Source: Excoecaria cochinchinensis (Eukaryota; Streptophyta; Magnoliopsida; Malpighiales; Euphorbiaceae). From it: DNA of 64,000 bases. This document shows, piece by piece, positions 23,747 through 34,593 of the stretch (positions within the stretch are counted from its first letter, which is position 1; each line of letters opens with the position of its first letter). Where the stretch lies: the NCBI GenBank assembly GCA_947683425.1, contig CANTUQ010000003.1:5084001-5148000 (forward strand), written 5' to 3'. Position numbers and translations under genes: made by a program. Below the pieces are notes generated by a model, which ran no database searches, was not told where the DNA came from, and was given only the letters and a program-made list of their open reading frames with translations.

Positions 23747-24273
23747 TTAGGCATGCCTAATAGAGCTCAGTAGCTGCAGCTCTCAGTTCAGTGCTGGACC
23801 CTGATCAGGTCCCTATTTGGTTCCTCACGAACCTCAATGTGTTTTGATCTTGTTTAAGATCCCCTTTGTAAAATGTTTTGAAATGAGAAAATGTGATATT
23901 GCTTTTCGATTCGTACCCGTAAGGTACCGCCATACGTTCACTCGTTATCCACTATTGTGAGTCAGCAGATGTTGTGTTTTGTTCTATTATGCTTATGAGA
24001 ATGTGAATTCAAATGACTATGGTTATAAGTATGTGAATCTGAATGACTCTATTTATGAGCAAATGAATCAGCTAACATATGAATGTGATTATGAAACTTT
24101 GAATGCTTATGAATGTGATTCATTTATGATTATATCTTATATGATATTCAGCTTATGCCTTTATGTATGTGTTTTCCTCGACGTCCATTGTGAACGGCCA
24201 TCCATATTATTGTTGTTTGTTTCCCAACTAAGCGTTATCGCTTAGCAGGGGTGTTTCATCTGTGCAGGTGCGG
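23747..24273 (+). other. Tk4 LTR hairpin series
   Basis: In order: ttaggcatgcctaa (23747-23760); gctgcagc; ggaccctgatcaggtcc (23796-23812); ggttcctcacgaacc (23819-23833); gatcttgtttaagatc (23846-23861); gtacccgtaaggtac (23913-23927); ctcgttatccac; gacgtccattgtgaacggcc; ctaagcgttatcgcttag (24228-24245); then a mutated gcacgg/ccgtgc pair. The sister copy is at about 38554-39076. Confidence 0.85.
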
Positions 24274-24660
24274 AAGGTGTATAGCTTTTGGGAGAGTCGC
24301 TGCAAGTCAAGCCAATACAAATTGATTGTTGATAGGACTTAGCTTTTTTTATTATTATTATGATTCTTTTTGTAATAGTGAACTCTCATTATATTTAGTC
24401 TTTTGTTCAGCTTCTGCTTTGTAACTCTGAAAGACGTAATTATTTTTGTAATATCAAAACAGTTGTATTGAATCTTATTATTCCATCTATGAATGATCAG
24501 TTTGGTTTTAAAGTTTTAATTTTCTCTGTATAGATGTATGTTTATATTATGTGAATGAATGTTATTGTATCGTTTTGCTTGGTGACACCCCTGCTCATAC
24601 GGGTTCTCACTCGCTTACAGATGGGATCTCCTACGTATGGGAAGGGGGTGTTACAGTTTT

Positions 24661-24673
24661 TGGTATCAAAGCC
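24661..24673 (+). other. Tk4 primer binding site, mutated
   Basis: tggtatcaaagcc, one substitution from the initiator-Met site, 5 bases after the LTR. Confidence 0.8.
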
Positions 24674-24762
24674 CCCGTTTAGGCATTTTCTGGGTGTTGT
24701 TGTGCATAGTTACATGTCTAGGACTGTGTTGGCTGATGCGGTAGTTTTTATGCTTATTTTAG

Positions 24763-27700
24763 ATGGATTCTGATTCAGTTCGAGGGTCGCTTGAGGGGTC
24801 CGCTAAGAGTGTGAATCCTCAAGCAGTAGATACTTTAGTGTCTTTTTTGACTCAAACACCAAAGGTTCAGCCTGAGGCCGCAGCCATGCCCTTTGAGGCA
24901 ATGTTGAAGATTTCTCAGGATATGGCTCGTGTCTTAGAGAGAGTGACCGCTCCGAGAGCCCCATTAGAGAGCATAAGGAAAGCTAGTGCAGAGGATTTCT
25001 ATGGGACCAGTCTGGATGAGTCAGAGTATGTTGAGAAATGGATAGAGAAAGTGGAACGTGTTCTGGATGAGATTCGATGCCATCCGGATAGGCAAGTGGA
25101 ATGTGTTGTGGCTTTACTTTAGGGATCCGCCTACGATTGGTGGAAGTTGGTCCGTAGGCATCCCCAGTTGCCGGACCCAGTCACTTGGGAGTTCTTTGAG
25201 AAGGAGTTTACCAGTAAGTATGTGACTCAGGCCTATAAGGACGTTAAGTGGGCACAGTTCTTGAGTCTGAAGCAGAGGGCTATGACTGTTTCGGAGTTTG
25301 AGAAAGAGTTCAACCGTCTTTCTAAGTAAGCTCCAGAGGGTGTTCTGACAGAGGAGTTCAGATGTAGGCATTTTGAGGCTGGGTTGAATGAGTCCTTGAG
25401 GGCTATGCTGATTTCCCTGATGAGTACCCCGGGCATTGGTTACTACTAGATAATGCAAGCAGCAGTGCAGGCCGAGAGATTTAAATCGGTTTTAAGAGAG
25501 AGGGCTCAGAGGAGGATCGTCATCATCTTTGGGTAAGCGGTCTAAGAACCCGCATGATTAGTCTTCCTCAGGTCCTGCTTCGAGAGGTAGGAAGTAAGGT
25601 TCTACCATGGGTTCTAGTGTGGGCAGAGGTGGTTCTGGTAACACGATTGAGGCATTGCCTAAGTGTTCTCACTGCAATAGGCGCCATCGGGGTGAGTGTA
25701 GGTGGCTCACGGGTGGTTATTTCCTATATGGGAGCACTAATCACTTCTTGGCTAACTGTCAGAGGTTGAGTGAGGCTTTTGGTGATCAACGTGAGACTAG
25801 CAGAGTTGGATCGAATGCACCATAAGCCAGTCGTGGTAGAGGCCGAGGTAGAGGTCAAGGTGGTCGGCCTAGAGAGGGAGCTCCATCAGAGTCTGTTGAT
25901 CATCCTTTGACGGTTCCAGCTAGAGCTTATGCTATGAGAGCTCAGGATGAGCAGGATGCTTTGGATGTGATTGCTAGTAAGTTCCTACTCTTTGACACTG
26001 AGTTATATGCTCTAATTGACCCTGGTTCCACGCACTCATATTTGTGCACGAGTAAGTTATTTGATAAATTGCATGATATTGATCTGTTAGATTATGAGGT
26101 TTGTGTGACCAGTCCTTTAGGGCATATTATCAATGTGAGTAGAGTGTATAGGAATTGTCCTCTTTTGGTTCAAGGTGTTGAATTTTTTGTGGATGTGATT
26201 GAGTTGCCATTTTGGGAGTTTGATCTGATTTTGGGTATGGATTGGTTGAGCAAGCATCGGGCAGTATTTGATTATAATAGGAAAGTGGTTGTGTTGCATA
26301 GTAGAGACCAGTCTTCTGTTGTGGTGAAAGGTTTGGGTTTAAGTTCCTTGAGTAATGTGATTTCTGTTATGCAAGCTAAGAGGTTCATGAGGAAAGGCCG
26401 TGAGTCATTTTTAGCAGTTGTGTTGGATTCTCAGCATGATCAGGTTGAGATTGAGGATATTCCAGCTGTTAGAGAGTTTTGTGATGTTTTTCCTAGTGAG
26501 TTGCCTAGGTTGCCTCCCGAGAAAGAGGTGGAGTTGTCCATAGAGATAATGCCGGGTACTTCACCCATTTCGAAAGCACCTTATCGGATGAACTTAAGAC
26601 TCAGCTACAAGAGTTATTGGATAAGGGGTTTATTTAACCCAGCATATCTCCATGGGGAGCTCCGATGTTGTTTGTCAAGAGGAAGGATGGTACTTTGAGA
26701 ATGTGCATCGACTATAGGCAAATTAACAAGGTCACGGTGAAGAACAAGTATCCTTTGCCTATAGTTGAGAATTTGTTTGATCAGCTCAAAGGTGCGGGCA
26801 TTTTCTCTAAGATTGATCTTCGATCGGGTTATTATCAGCTTTTAGTTAAGGACGCAGATGTGGTTAAGACTGCATTTCGGACGCGATATGGCCATTATGA
26901 GTTCCTTGTGATGCCGTTTGGTTTGACCAATGCACCTGCGGCTTTTATGGATTTGATGAATCAATTTTTTTGGCCATATCTCAATCGATTTGTAGTAGTG
27001 TTCATTGATGATATTTTGGTCTACTCGAAGGATGAGAGTGAACATGAAGAGCATCTTCGGTTAGTGTTACAAGTGTTAAGGGAGCACCGTTTGTTTGCGA
27101 AGCTTAGTAAGTGTGATTTCTGGCTTCAAGAGGTGTCTTTCTTGGGACACATTGTGTTAGCTAAGGGTATTCAAGTGGATCCAGCGAAGATTGAGGCGAT
27201 TGTGGATTGGAAAGCGCCTAGGAATGTTCCTGAGGTGAGAAGTTTTCTTGGTTTGGCAGGCTACTACCGTCGGTTTGTGAAGGGTTTTTCAGTCATTGCT
27301 GCTCCTATGACAAGATTATTGAGGAAATGAGTCAGATTTGAGTGGTCGGATAAGTGTCAAGCATGTTTTGAGAAGTTGAAGAGCTTGTTAGTTGAAGCTC
27401 CTGTACTTACTCAACCCATCTCGGGTAAAGAGTTTGTAATGTATAGTGACACTTTGAGAGTTAGACTCGGATGTGTATTGATGCAAGAGGGTAAAGTAGT
27501 GGCTTATACGTCTTGTCAGTTGAAGCCTCATGAGAAGAACTATCCGATGCATGATTTGAAATTGGCAGCTGTGATCTTTGCTTTGAAGATTTGGCAACAT
27601 TATTTGTATGGGAAGAATTGTAGGATTTTCACGGATCATAAGAGTTTGAAGCATCTCCTCACGCAGAAGGAGTTGAACATGAGACAGTGCCAATGGTTGG

Positions 27701-29334
27701 AGTTGTTCAAGGACTATGACTGCATTATGGATTATCATTCGAGTAAAGCCAATATCGTTGCAGATGCTTTGAGTAGGAAGTCGGTTTCGGCTTTATTCTT
27801 GAGGCGGTTCAAGTGGAGATTTGATTCGGATGGGGCTTTGGTTGCCCAATTGAGAGTGAAGCCGACTTTGAGACAGTCAATTTTTGATGCTCAGAAGGAT
27901 GATGCTAGATTGCAATGGGTTTTACGAGAGGTTAGCAGGGTAAGTAGTCTGAGTTCTCGATTTTAAATGTGGTGCTCATGTATAGAAAACGTTTGTATGT
28001 GCCCGAGAGTGATGAGTTAAGGAAGAAGATTTTGAATGAGGCACATACTACGGTCTTCACTATGCATCCAGGTAGTAAGAAGATGTATCGGGACATGAAG
28101 CAGTTCTTCTAGTGGTCAGATATAAAGAGAGACATTGTGGAATTTATGGCAAGGTGTCTGACTTGTCATCAGGTAAAGGCTGAGCATCAAGTTCCTTCAG
28201 GATTGCTCACTCCTTTATCCGTTCCTATATGGAAATGGGATGATATTACCATGGATTTTGTATCGGGTTTGCCAGTGACTCAGCGGAAGCATGATTTCAT
28301 TTGGGTTATTGTGGATCGGCTTACCAAGTCAGCTCATTTTCTACCTGTAAGAGTGGACTACTCGATGGATAAGTTGGCCAGTGCGTATATGGATGAGGTG
28401 GTTTGACTACATGGTGTGCCATTGTCCATAGTGTCAGATCGGGATCCAAGGTTCACATCTAAGATTTGGAAGGAATTATAGAGAGCTTTAGGTACTAAGT
28501 TGAATTTTAGCACAGCATTTCATCCTCAGACAGATGGTCAGTCCGAGCGGGTTATCCAGATTTTAGAGGATATGCTTTGAGCTTGTGCTTTGGACTTTTC
28601 TGGCAGTTGGGAGAAGTATGTGCGACTTATGGAGTTTACCTACAACAACAGCTTTCAGCCGAGCATTGGAATGTCACCGTTTAAAGCTTTGTATGGTCGA
28701 CCGTGTAGGACTCCGATTTGTTGGACAGAGTTGACCGAGCAATCTTTTATTGGGCCAGAGATGATTAGGGATACCGAAGAGAAGATTAGAGTTGTGCAGC
28801 GAAATCTGAAGGTGGCTAAGGATAGACAGAGATCTTACGCTAATCTGAAGAGAAAGGATATTCAGTTTGAGGTCGGGGACAAAGTTTTTTTGAAGGTTTC
28901 ACCTTGGAGGAAAGTATTTTGGTTTGGCAAGAAAGGTAAACTTAGTCCTCGATTCATTAGGCCTTTCGAGGTTTTGGAGAGAGTTGGTCTGGTAGCCTAT
29001 AAATTGGCTTTACCGATGGAGTTGGCTAAGATGCATGATGTTTTCCATGTCTCCATGCTTCATCGGTATAGATCAGATCTGTCGCATGTGTTGTCAGTTC
29101 AGGATGTTCGAATTCAGTCGGGTTATTCATATAATGAGGAGCCGAAAGCCATTATAGCTCGGGAAGTGAGACAGTTGAGAAGCAAGCAAGTTCCTCTAGT
29201 CAAGGTTCTTTGGCAACATCATGGAGTCGAGGAAGCGACATGGGAACCAAAAGCGACGATAAGGATTCAATATCCACAGTTGTTCAGTTCAGATGAGAAT
29301 TTCGAGGATGAAATTCTTGTTAGTAGGGGAGAGT
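24763..29334 (+). pseudogene. Tk4 decayed gag-pol
   Basis: Gag from 24763 (MDSDSVRGSLEGSAKSVNPQ); zinc knuckle near 25660-25760 with its second Cys pair damaged (FLYGST instead of FRCGST); protease LIDPGSTHSY near 26015; RT with VFIDDILVYS near 27000; RNase H (YSDTLRVRLGCV) near 27440; integrase from about 28000; chromodomain HHGVEEATWEP near 29220. Interrupted by stops at about 25120, 25328, 25447, 25823, 26636, 27328, 28110, 28404, 28480 and 28578 and by frameshifts near 25500, 26600 and 27950. Several stops fit CAG to TAG, CGA to TGA or TGG to TAG changes. Cannot make a working product. Confidence 0.93.
29321..29334 (+). other. Tk4 polypurine tract
   Basis: tagtaggggagagt next to the 3' LTR, whose first bases are mutated (tatcacgccc where tgtcacgccc is expected). 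Confidence 0.8.
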
Positions 29335-29440
29335 TATCACGCCCTGTTCTCCCCCTAGTAGTTTGAGCCATGTGTATGTGTGCATGTGTGAGAGTTTTGG
29401 CATATGTTAAGGGCATTTTGGGTAATATGCATGTTTTATG
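29335..29440 (+). mobile_element. Tk4 3' LTR, first part
   Basis: Interrupted by Tk5; the TSD ttatg is at 29436-29440 and 37035-37039. Continues at 37040. Confidence 0.88.
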
Positions 29441-30031
29441 TGTCACACCCCATTTGCCCCCTAGTAGAATGAGCCTGTCTGCCTGTCTATCCGTCTGTCT
29501 GTATGCGTAAGCATTTGCATGTATTCAGCATTTCATAAGGGTATTTCAGTAAAATGTATGATTTTGGGGTTTATTATTATGTGGGTGCATACATGGCATT
29601 AGTGTGTTCAATTAAATGAGATATACTTGTGTGCATATGTTCATACCATGGTAGCGTATGCATAAGTGAAGAGGGTTTTAGGTGTGTGTAGTGTAGGTTA
29701 TTTTAGTGTGAGTGATTAGTGTCACCAATAGGAGTTTGATACCTATTTAGAATAAAGAAAAGAAAAAGAAAAGGGAATGAGGAAAAAGAAACTTACAGAT
29801 TCACGTTTTTCTTACTCACTCTCTTCTTCTTCATTTTCTTTATTCCCAAGTACTGTGTATTTTGATTCAAGGTCTTATTGGTGAAGTTAATCCTCTCCTT
29901 GCATCCTTAGCTTGGTAAGTGCAAGATCTAGTCTTTGTTTTACTGTAAATTGCATCTTCATCTTCTTCCTTAAGTTTAGATTTAACTTAGGGTTTTCTTT
30001 GTGGATATTCTTGCTGTGATTGTGTTTAGCT

Positions 30032-30088
30032 GAAGCTCCACGTGATCCAAAGGGGAAAGAGGTTGCTGGACCTAGTGGAGCTAAGTGA
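30032..30088 (+). other. Conserved coding-like block, Tk5 copy
   Basis: Eighteen codons (EAPRDPKGKEVAGPSGAK) then tga, after a gtgtttag acceptor-like site and downstream of a ggtaagtgc donor-like site near 29914. The same block lies in the 3' LTR at about 35185-35241. Confidence 0.55.
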
Positions 30089-30360
30089 GAGAGGCTTAGA
30101 TTTCAGGTTTGGGAACAATTGTTTGTGATCTGCATAATTTGAGTTTACTGGTATTTCTAGGGTTTATATGTTCTTGAATAATTTGAATGCAAATACCTTG
30201 AATTGGGTTGATTGAATTCTATTTGAGTTGTTTATATGATGTTTGAATTGTTTGGAATCTGCCTTGAAAGGTAAGAACAGGTTTGTATGGGTTTAAATCA
30301 AATTGGGATTGAATTCTGGAAATTCTGGAAATTCTGGGAAAAACGATTTACTGTTGAAAC

Positions 30361-30735
30361 TCCCTCTGTCGCGCGATTCGCTACGCAGGAAGGCAAGTCA
30401 CATCACGTGACCCTCGGTCACGGCGTGACCTGCCTGCTGAGAAGCCAGTCGCGTGACCAGCTGAAGAGGAAGCAAGTCACGCGACGTGATCTTCGGTCAC
30501 GTCGTGCGACCTGCGAAGGAAAAAGGCAGATCACGCAACGTGATCTGCGAGGGAGAAGCAGCGTCACATCGCGTGACCTTCGGTCACGCCGTGACCTGCA
30601 TGTGCATTGCGTGATCCGCGAGGATCACGCAACGCAATTGGCGAGGAACAAGCAGGTCACGAGACGTGACCCTCGGTCACGCCGTGACCTGCCTGTTGAG
30701 AAGGCCAGTCACGCCAGTGACCAGCCATTCCTCGC
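30361..30735. repeat. Palindrome array of the Tk5 5' LTR
   Basis: Dense inverted repeats on gtcacg/cgtgac, for example ggtcacggcgtgacc (30416-30430), ggtcacgccgtgacc, and gatccgcgaggatc. CG-rich in an AT-rich LTR. The sister array starts at about 35514. Confidence 0.9.
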
Positions 30736-30954
30736 CCGATTCTCCGTTCAGCTTGTTTTTCCGAAATTTCCTGGTTTTTAACTCAGAACTGAATTTGGTA
30801 TTTCTTCTGAGTGGACTTTAATATTGTACGATGCATGTCTGACTATTTAATGCTTTGATATGCGTGATAGCATGATTTTCTGATGAATTATATTCTGTAT
30901 CTTGAAATGTGATCAGTTTGACGCATAACCTGCTAGAGTCAAGTAAGTGGATAG

Positions 30955-31494
30955 TTAGGCATGCCTAATAGAGTCTTTTAGCTGCAGCCCTCAGTTCAGT
31001 TTGGACCCCGATCAGGTCCCCGTTTGGTTCCTCGCGAACCCTTCAGTATAGAATCTTGTTTAAGATTCCCTCAGTATATAAATAACATGTTCTGATAAAT
31101 GATATAATATTTGACTTGTACCTGTGAGGTACCCTCAGTATTCGATTCGTACCCGTAAGGTACCCTCAGTACACTCGTTATCCACTGTCTAGAGTCAACA
31201 GGTATACTTTGAAATGTTAATGAAAATGTTCTGATCTGATATGGCTTTGAATTGAATAACTGAATGAGTTTAATGATGAAATATATGCTGGTTTATTCTG
31301 TAATGCATATGATGATGAGATTCTGAAAGTATGGTATTTAAATACAAGCATGCTTATGGGTTATGTATTAATCCTTTCATTCTGCCATTGTGAATGTGAT
31401 ATGCCTTGACGACCACTGTGAGTGGCCGTCCATAATTTATGTGTATTTCCCCACTAAGCGTTTTATCGCTTAGCACGGTGTTTTTACCCGTGCA
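30955..31494 (+). other. Tk5 LTR hairpin series
   Basis: ttaggcatgcctaa (30955-30968); gctgcagc; ggaccccgatcaggtcc (31003-31019); ggttcctcgcgaacc (31026-31040); gaatcttgtttaagattc (31051-31068); gtacctgtgaggtac and gtacccgtaaggtac (31120-31164); gacgaccactgtgagtggccgtc; ctaagcgttttatcgcttag (31453-31472); gcacggtg...acccgtgc (31470-31494). The sister copy is at about 36110-36648. Confidence 0.88.
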
Positions 31495-31884
31495 GGTGCG
31501 GAAGGCATTTTGCTTTAGGAGAGTCGCCGTCATCAAGCCAACACAGAAGGGTTTTTAGTGTAGGCTCAGTTTTGTATCAGTTATTGATTCTTTTTGCATA
31601 GAACTCTCTGTATCAGCTTCCGCTTTTGTATCTATATTTTGTATATGTAATATTATTTTGTTCTGCTGGTTGATCAGCACATTATTGTAATAGTTTAATT
31701 ATAGTAATGCATGATCAGCTTTTGCTTCTGCATGTAAAGTTTTTGATTATTCTGTATTTCTGAATGTATGTTATGAATGGATGTATATTTTGCTTTGCTT
31801 TTGTTTGGTGATACCTTGTCTCATACGGCATCTCACTCCTTATCGGATGGGATCGCCTACGTATGGGAAGGGGGTGTTACAGTT

Positions 31885-31925
31885 AGTGGTATCAGAGCCA
31901 GGTTTCGATCCTGGGACCTGTGGGT
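31885..31925 (+). other. Tk5 primer site extended to 41 nt of initiator tRNA-Met complement
   Basis: The first 12-13 bases are the normal PBS. The match to the complement of plant initiator tRNA-Met, as I recall that tRNA, goes on through the T arm (aggtttcgatcctggg) and variable region (acctgtgggtta) to the anticodon, where it breaks (next base c, tRNA complement t). Tk3, Tk4 and Tk6 lose the match after 12-13 bases. Known biology: plus-strand strong-stop synthesis normally halts near methylated A58. This copy reads past it. It is not a tRNA gene: 5' half absent, antisense. Confidence 0.85.
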
Positions 31926-33944
31926 TACGCCTCACTCAAGAGCTGTCTCCTCAAATCCTCAGATTCTGGCACACACAAGCGATCTCTGAACATAAGTACC
32001 TCACCCTGAACCGAGAACTCTGATGGCTTACCCGATCTAACCTCATGCACAATCTGCTGAAGCCTCACATCATCTCTCTGAGCATCCACTATCCTCTGTC
32101 TCAAAGTAGGCTTCACACGCAACTGGGCAAGCAAAGCCCCATCTGAACCAAAACGCCTCAAGAACAAAGCTGAAACTGACTTACGACTCAAAGCATCTGC
32201 AACTACATTGGCCTTACCAGGATGGTAATCCACAATGCAGTCGTAGTCCTTAAATAACTCAAGCCATCTGCGCTGTCTCATATTTAACTCTTTCTGTGAA
32301 AGGAAGTACTTCAAGCTCTTGTGGTCCGAGAAGATCCTACACTTTTCCCCATACAAATAGTGACGCCAAATCTTCAAAGCAAAGATTACAGCTGCCAACT
32401 CTAAATCATGCGTCGGATAGTTCTTCTCATGTGGCTTCAACTGACGAGAAGCATAAGCCACTACCTTACCCTCCTGCATCAGCACACAACCAAGACCAAC
32501 TCCAGAAGCATCACTGTAAATAACAAACTCCTTACCCGAGATGGGTTGAGTAAGGATAGGAGCCTCAACAAGCAACTGCTTTAACCGATCAAAACAAGAC
32601 TGACACCTGTCTGACCACTCAAATCTAACTCCTTTCCTCAACAATCTAGTCATAGGAGCAGCAATCACAGAAAATCCTTTAACAAACCGACGGTAGTAAC
32701 CTGCTAAGCCGAGGAAACTCCTCACTTCCTGAACATTTCGAGGCGCTTTCCAATCAACTATCGCCTCAATCTTGACTGGATCCACCTAGATACCACTAGC
32801 TGAAATAATGTGACCCAAGAATGACACTTCTCGAAGCCAGAAATCACACTTGCTAAGCTTAGCAAACAAATGATGCTCTCTCAACATCTGCAAAACCAAT
32901 CTGAGATGCTCCTCATGCTCACTCTCATCCCTGGAGAAAACTAAGATGTCATCAATGAACACTACTACAAATCGATCTAAGTATGGCCTAAACACACGGT
33001 TCATCAGATCCATAAAAGCCGCTGGAGCATTTGTCAAACCAAACGGCATCACAAGAAACTCATAGTGGCCATACCTAGTCCGAAATGCAGTCTTCACCAC
33101 ATCTGCATCCTGAACCCGAAGCTGGTAGTACCCTGATCGAAGATCTATCTTGGAAAAGACACCTGCACCTCTAAGCTGATCAAATAAATCCTCAATCCTA
33201 GGCAGTGGATACTTGTTCTTCACTGTAACTTTATTAATCTGGCGGTAGTCAATACACATCCGCAGGGATCCATCTTTCTTCTTGACAAACAGCACTGGAG
33301 CTCCCCATGGAGATATGCTCGGTCTAATAAACCCCTTATCCAATAACTCCTGTAGCTGAGATTTAAGTTCCCTCAACTCTACAGGAGCCATCCGATAAGG
33401 TGCTCTCGAAATAGGTGCAGTACCCGGCATAATCTCAATGGACAACTCAACCTCTCTCTCAGGAGGCAAACCAGGCAACTCGCTCGGGAACACATCACTA
33501 AACTCCCGCACAACAGGAATACCCTCAATCTGAACCTGATCCCTCCTGGAATCTAACACAACAGCTAGAAAAGCCTCACAACCTTTCCTGATGAATCTCT
33601 TGGCTTGCAACACAGAAATAACATTATTCACTGAACTAGCACCCAAACCTTTCAGAAACACTAGAGACTGACTTCTATCCTGAAGTACCACTGTCTTCCT
33701 ATGGCAATCCACTACAGCCCGATACTTACCCAACCAGTCCATACCCAGAATCAAGTCAAACTCTCTGAAGGGTAACTCAATCAGATCTGCTGGAAGCACA
33801 ACTCCCTCAACAATCAGAGGACAACTCCTAAAAACTCTACTCACACTGACACTATGCCCTAATGGACTGGTCACACAAATCTCATAATCTAACTGACCAA
33901 CTGAATGCAATTTATCAATAACTCTATCTGTGCACAAATATGAG
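31926..33944 (-). pseudogene. Tk5 inverted pol block: protease to integrase N-terminus
   Basis: On the minus strand it runs from the protease just after its active site (YLCTDRVIDKLHSV) through RT (VFIDDILVFS, YRMAP, FLGLAGYYRRF) and RNase H (YSDASGVGLGCVLMQEGKV) into the pre-integrase region, ending DLRRQLLSEA at the tRNA copy. One in-frame stop (TAG at about 32787, between ASGI and VDP, a position held by Gln in Tk4) divides it; otherwise the frame is open for about 670 residues. It is antisense to its own LTRs. At the other end it meets sense integrase over the shared hexamer tatgag (33939-33944). Confidence 0.92.
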
Positions 33945-34580
33945 GCTTTGTATGGTCGTCAGTGTAGGACTCCGATTTGTTGGACCGAGCTATCCGAGAG
34001 ATCTATGATTGGACCCGACTTGGTTAGGGATACTGAAGAGAAGATCAGAGTAGTGCAGCGGAATTTGAAGGCAGCCAAAGATCGACAGAAGTCTTATGCC
34101 AATTTGAAAAGAAAAGATGTGCATTTTGAGATCGGGGACAAAGTTTTCCTTAAAGTTTCTCCTTGGAGGAGAGTGCTTCGATTCGGAAAGAAGGGTAAGT
34201 TGAGTCCTCGTTTCATTGGACCTTATGAGATTTTGGCTAAGGTGGGACCTGTAGCCTACAGATTAGCGTTACCGATGGAGTTAGCAAAGTTGCATGATGT
34301 GTTCCACGTTTCGATGCTTCGTCGGTACAGATCAGATCCTTCGCATGTTCTGTCAGTTCAGGATATTCAGGTTCAGCCAGACTTCTCCTACGATGAGGAA
34401 CCGCGAGCTATTCTAGCCCGAGAGGTGAGGCAGTTGAGGAATAAGCAGATTCCTTTGGTTAAAGTATTATGGATCCATCATGGAGTCTAGGAAGCGACTT
34501 GGGAACTAGAGGAGTCGATGAGAGCTCAGTATCCACAGTTATTCAGTTCAGGTGAGAATTTCGAGGACGAAATTCTTATT
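33945..34580 (+). pseudogene. Tk5 integrase C-terminus and chromodomain, sense
   Basis: EALYGRQCRTPICWTELSE through VGDKVFL-type sequence (EIGDKVFLKVSPW), GPYEILAKVG and the chromodomain LVKVLWIHHGV, then TAG at about 34488 and EATWE in the same frame. The catalytic core of integrase is absent. Ends at the PPT. Confidence 0.9.
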
Positions 34581-34593
34581 AGTAGGGGAGAGT
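34581..34593 (+). other. Tk5 polypurine tract
   Basis: agtaggggagagt directly before the 3' LTR. Confidence 0.85.

Larger units (their letters stand above)
22798..24655 (+). mobile_element. Tk4 5' LTR, second part
   Basis: Resumes ...gggtttagaagcgcc after the Tk2 TSD and ends gggggtgttaca. Contains the coding-like block, a palindrome array and the hairpin series. Confidence 0.9.
29441..31879 (+). mobile_element. Tk5 5' LTR
   Basis: tgtcacaccccatttgcc...gggggtgttaca. Carries the coding-like block (30032-30088), a palindrome array and the hairpin series. Confidence 0.95.

Noticed and set aside
30287..30781. 164-residue Arg/Thr-rich frame (repeated at 35560-35934)
   Set aside because: Runs through the gtcacg/cgtgac array; repeated LRSR-type words come from the repeat, no homology recognised.
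31885..31925. A tRNA-Met gene
   Set aside because: Only 41 nt, antisense to the tRNA, begins with the CCA complement and lies exactly at the PBS; the 5' half and promoter boxes are incomplete.
31926..33944. A separate minus-strand element nested in Tk5
   Set aside because: It has no LTR, PBS, PPT or TSD of its own, and its ends are the tRNA copy and a microhomology junction with sense integrase.
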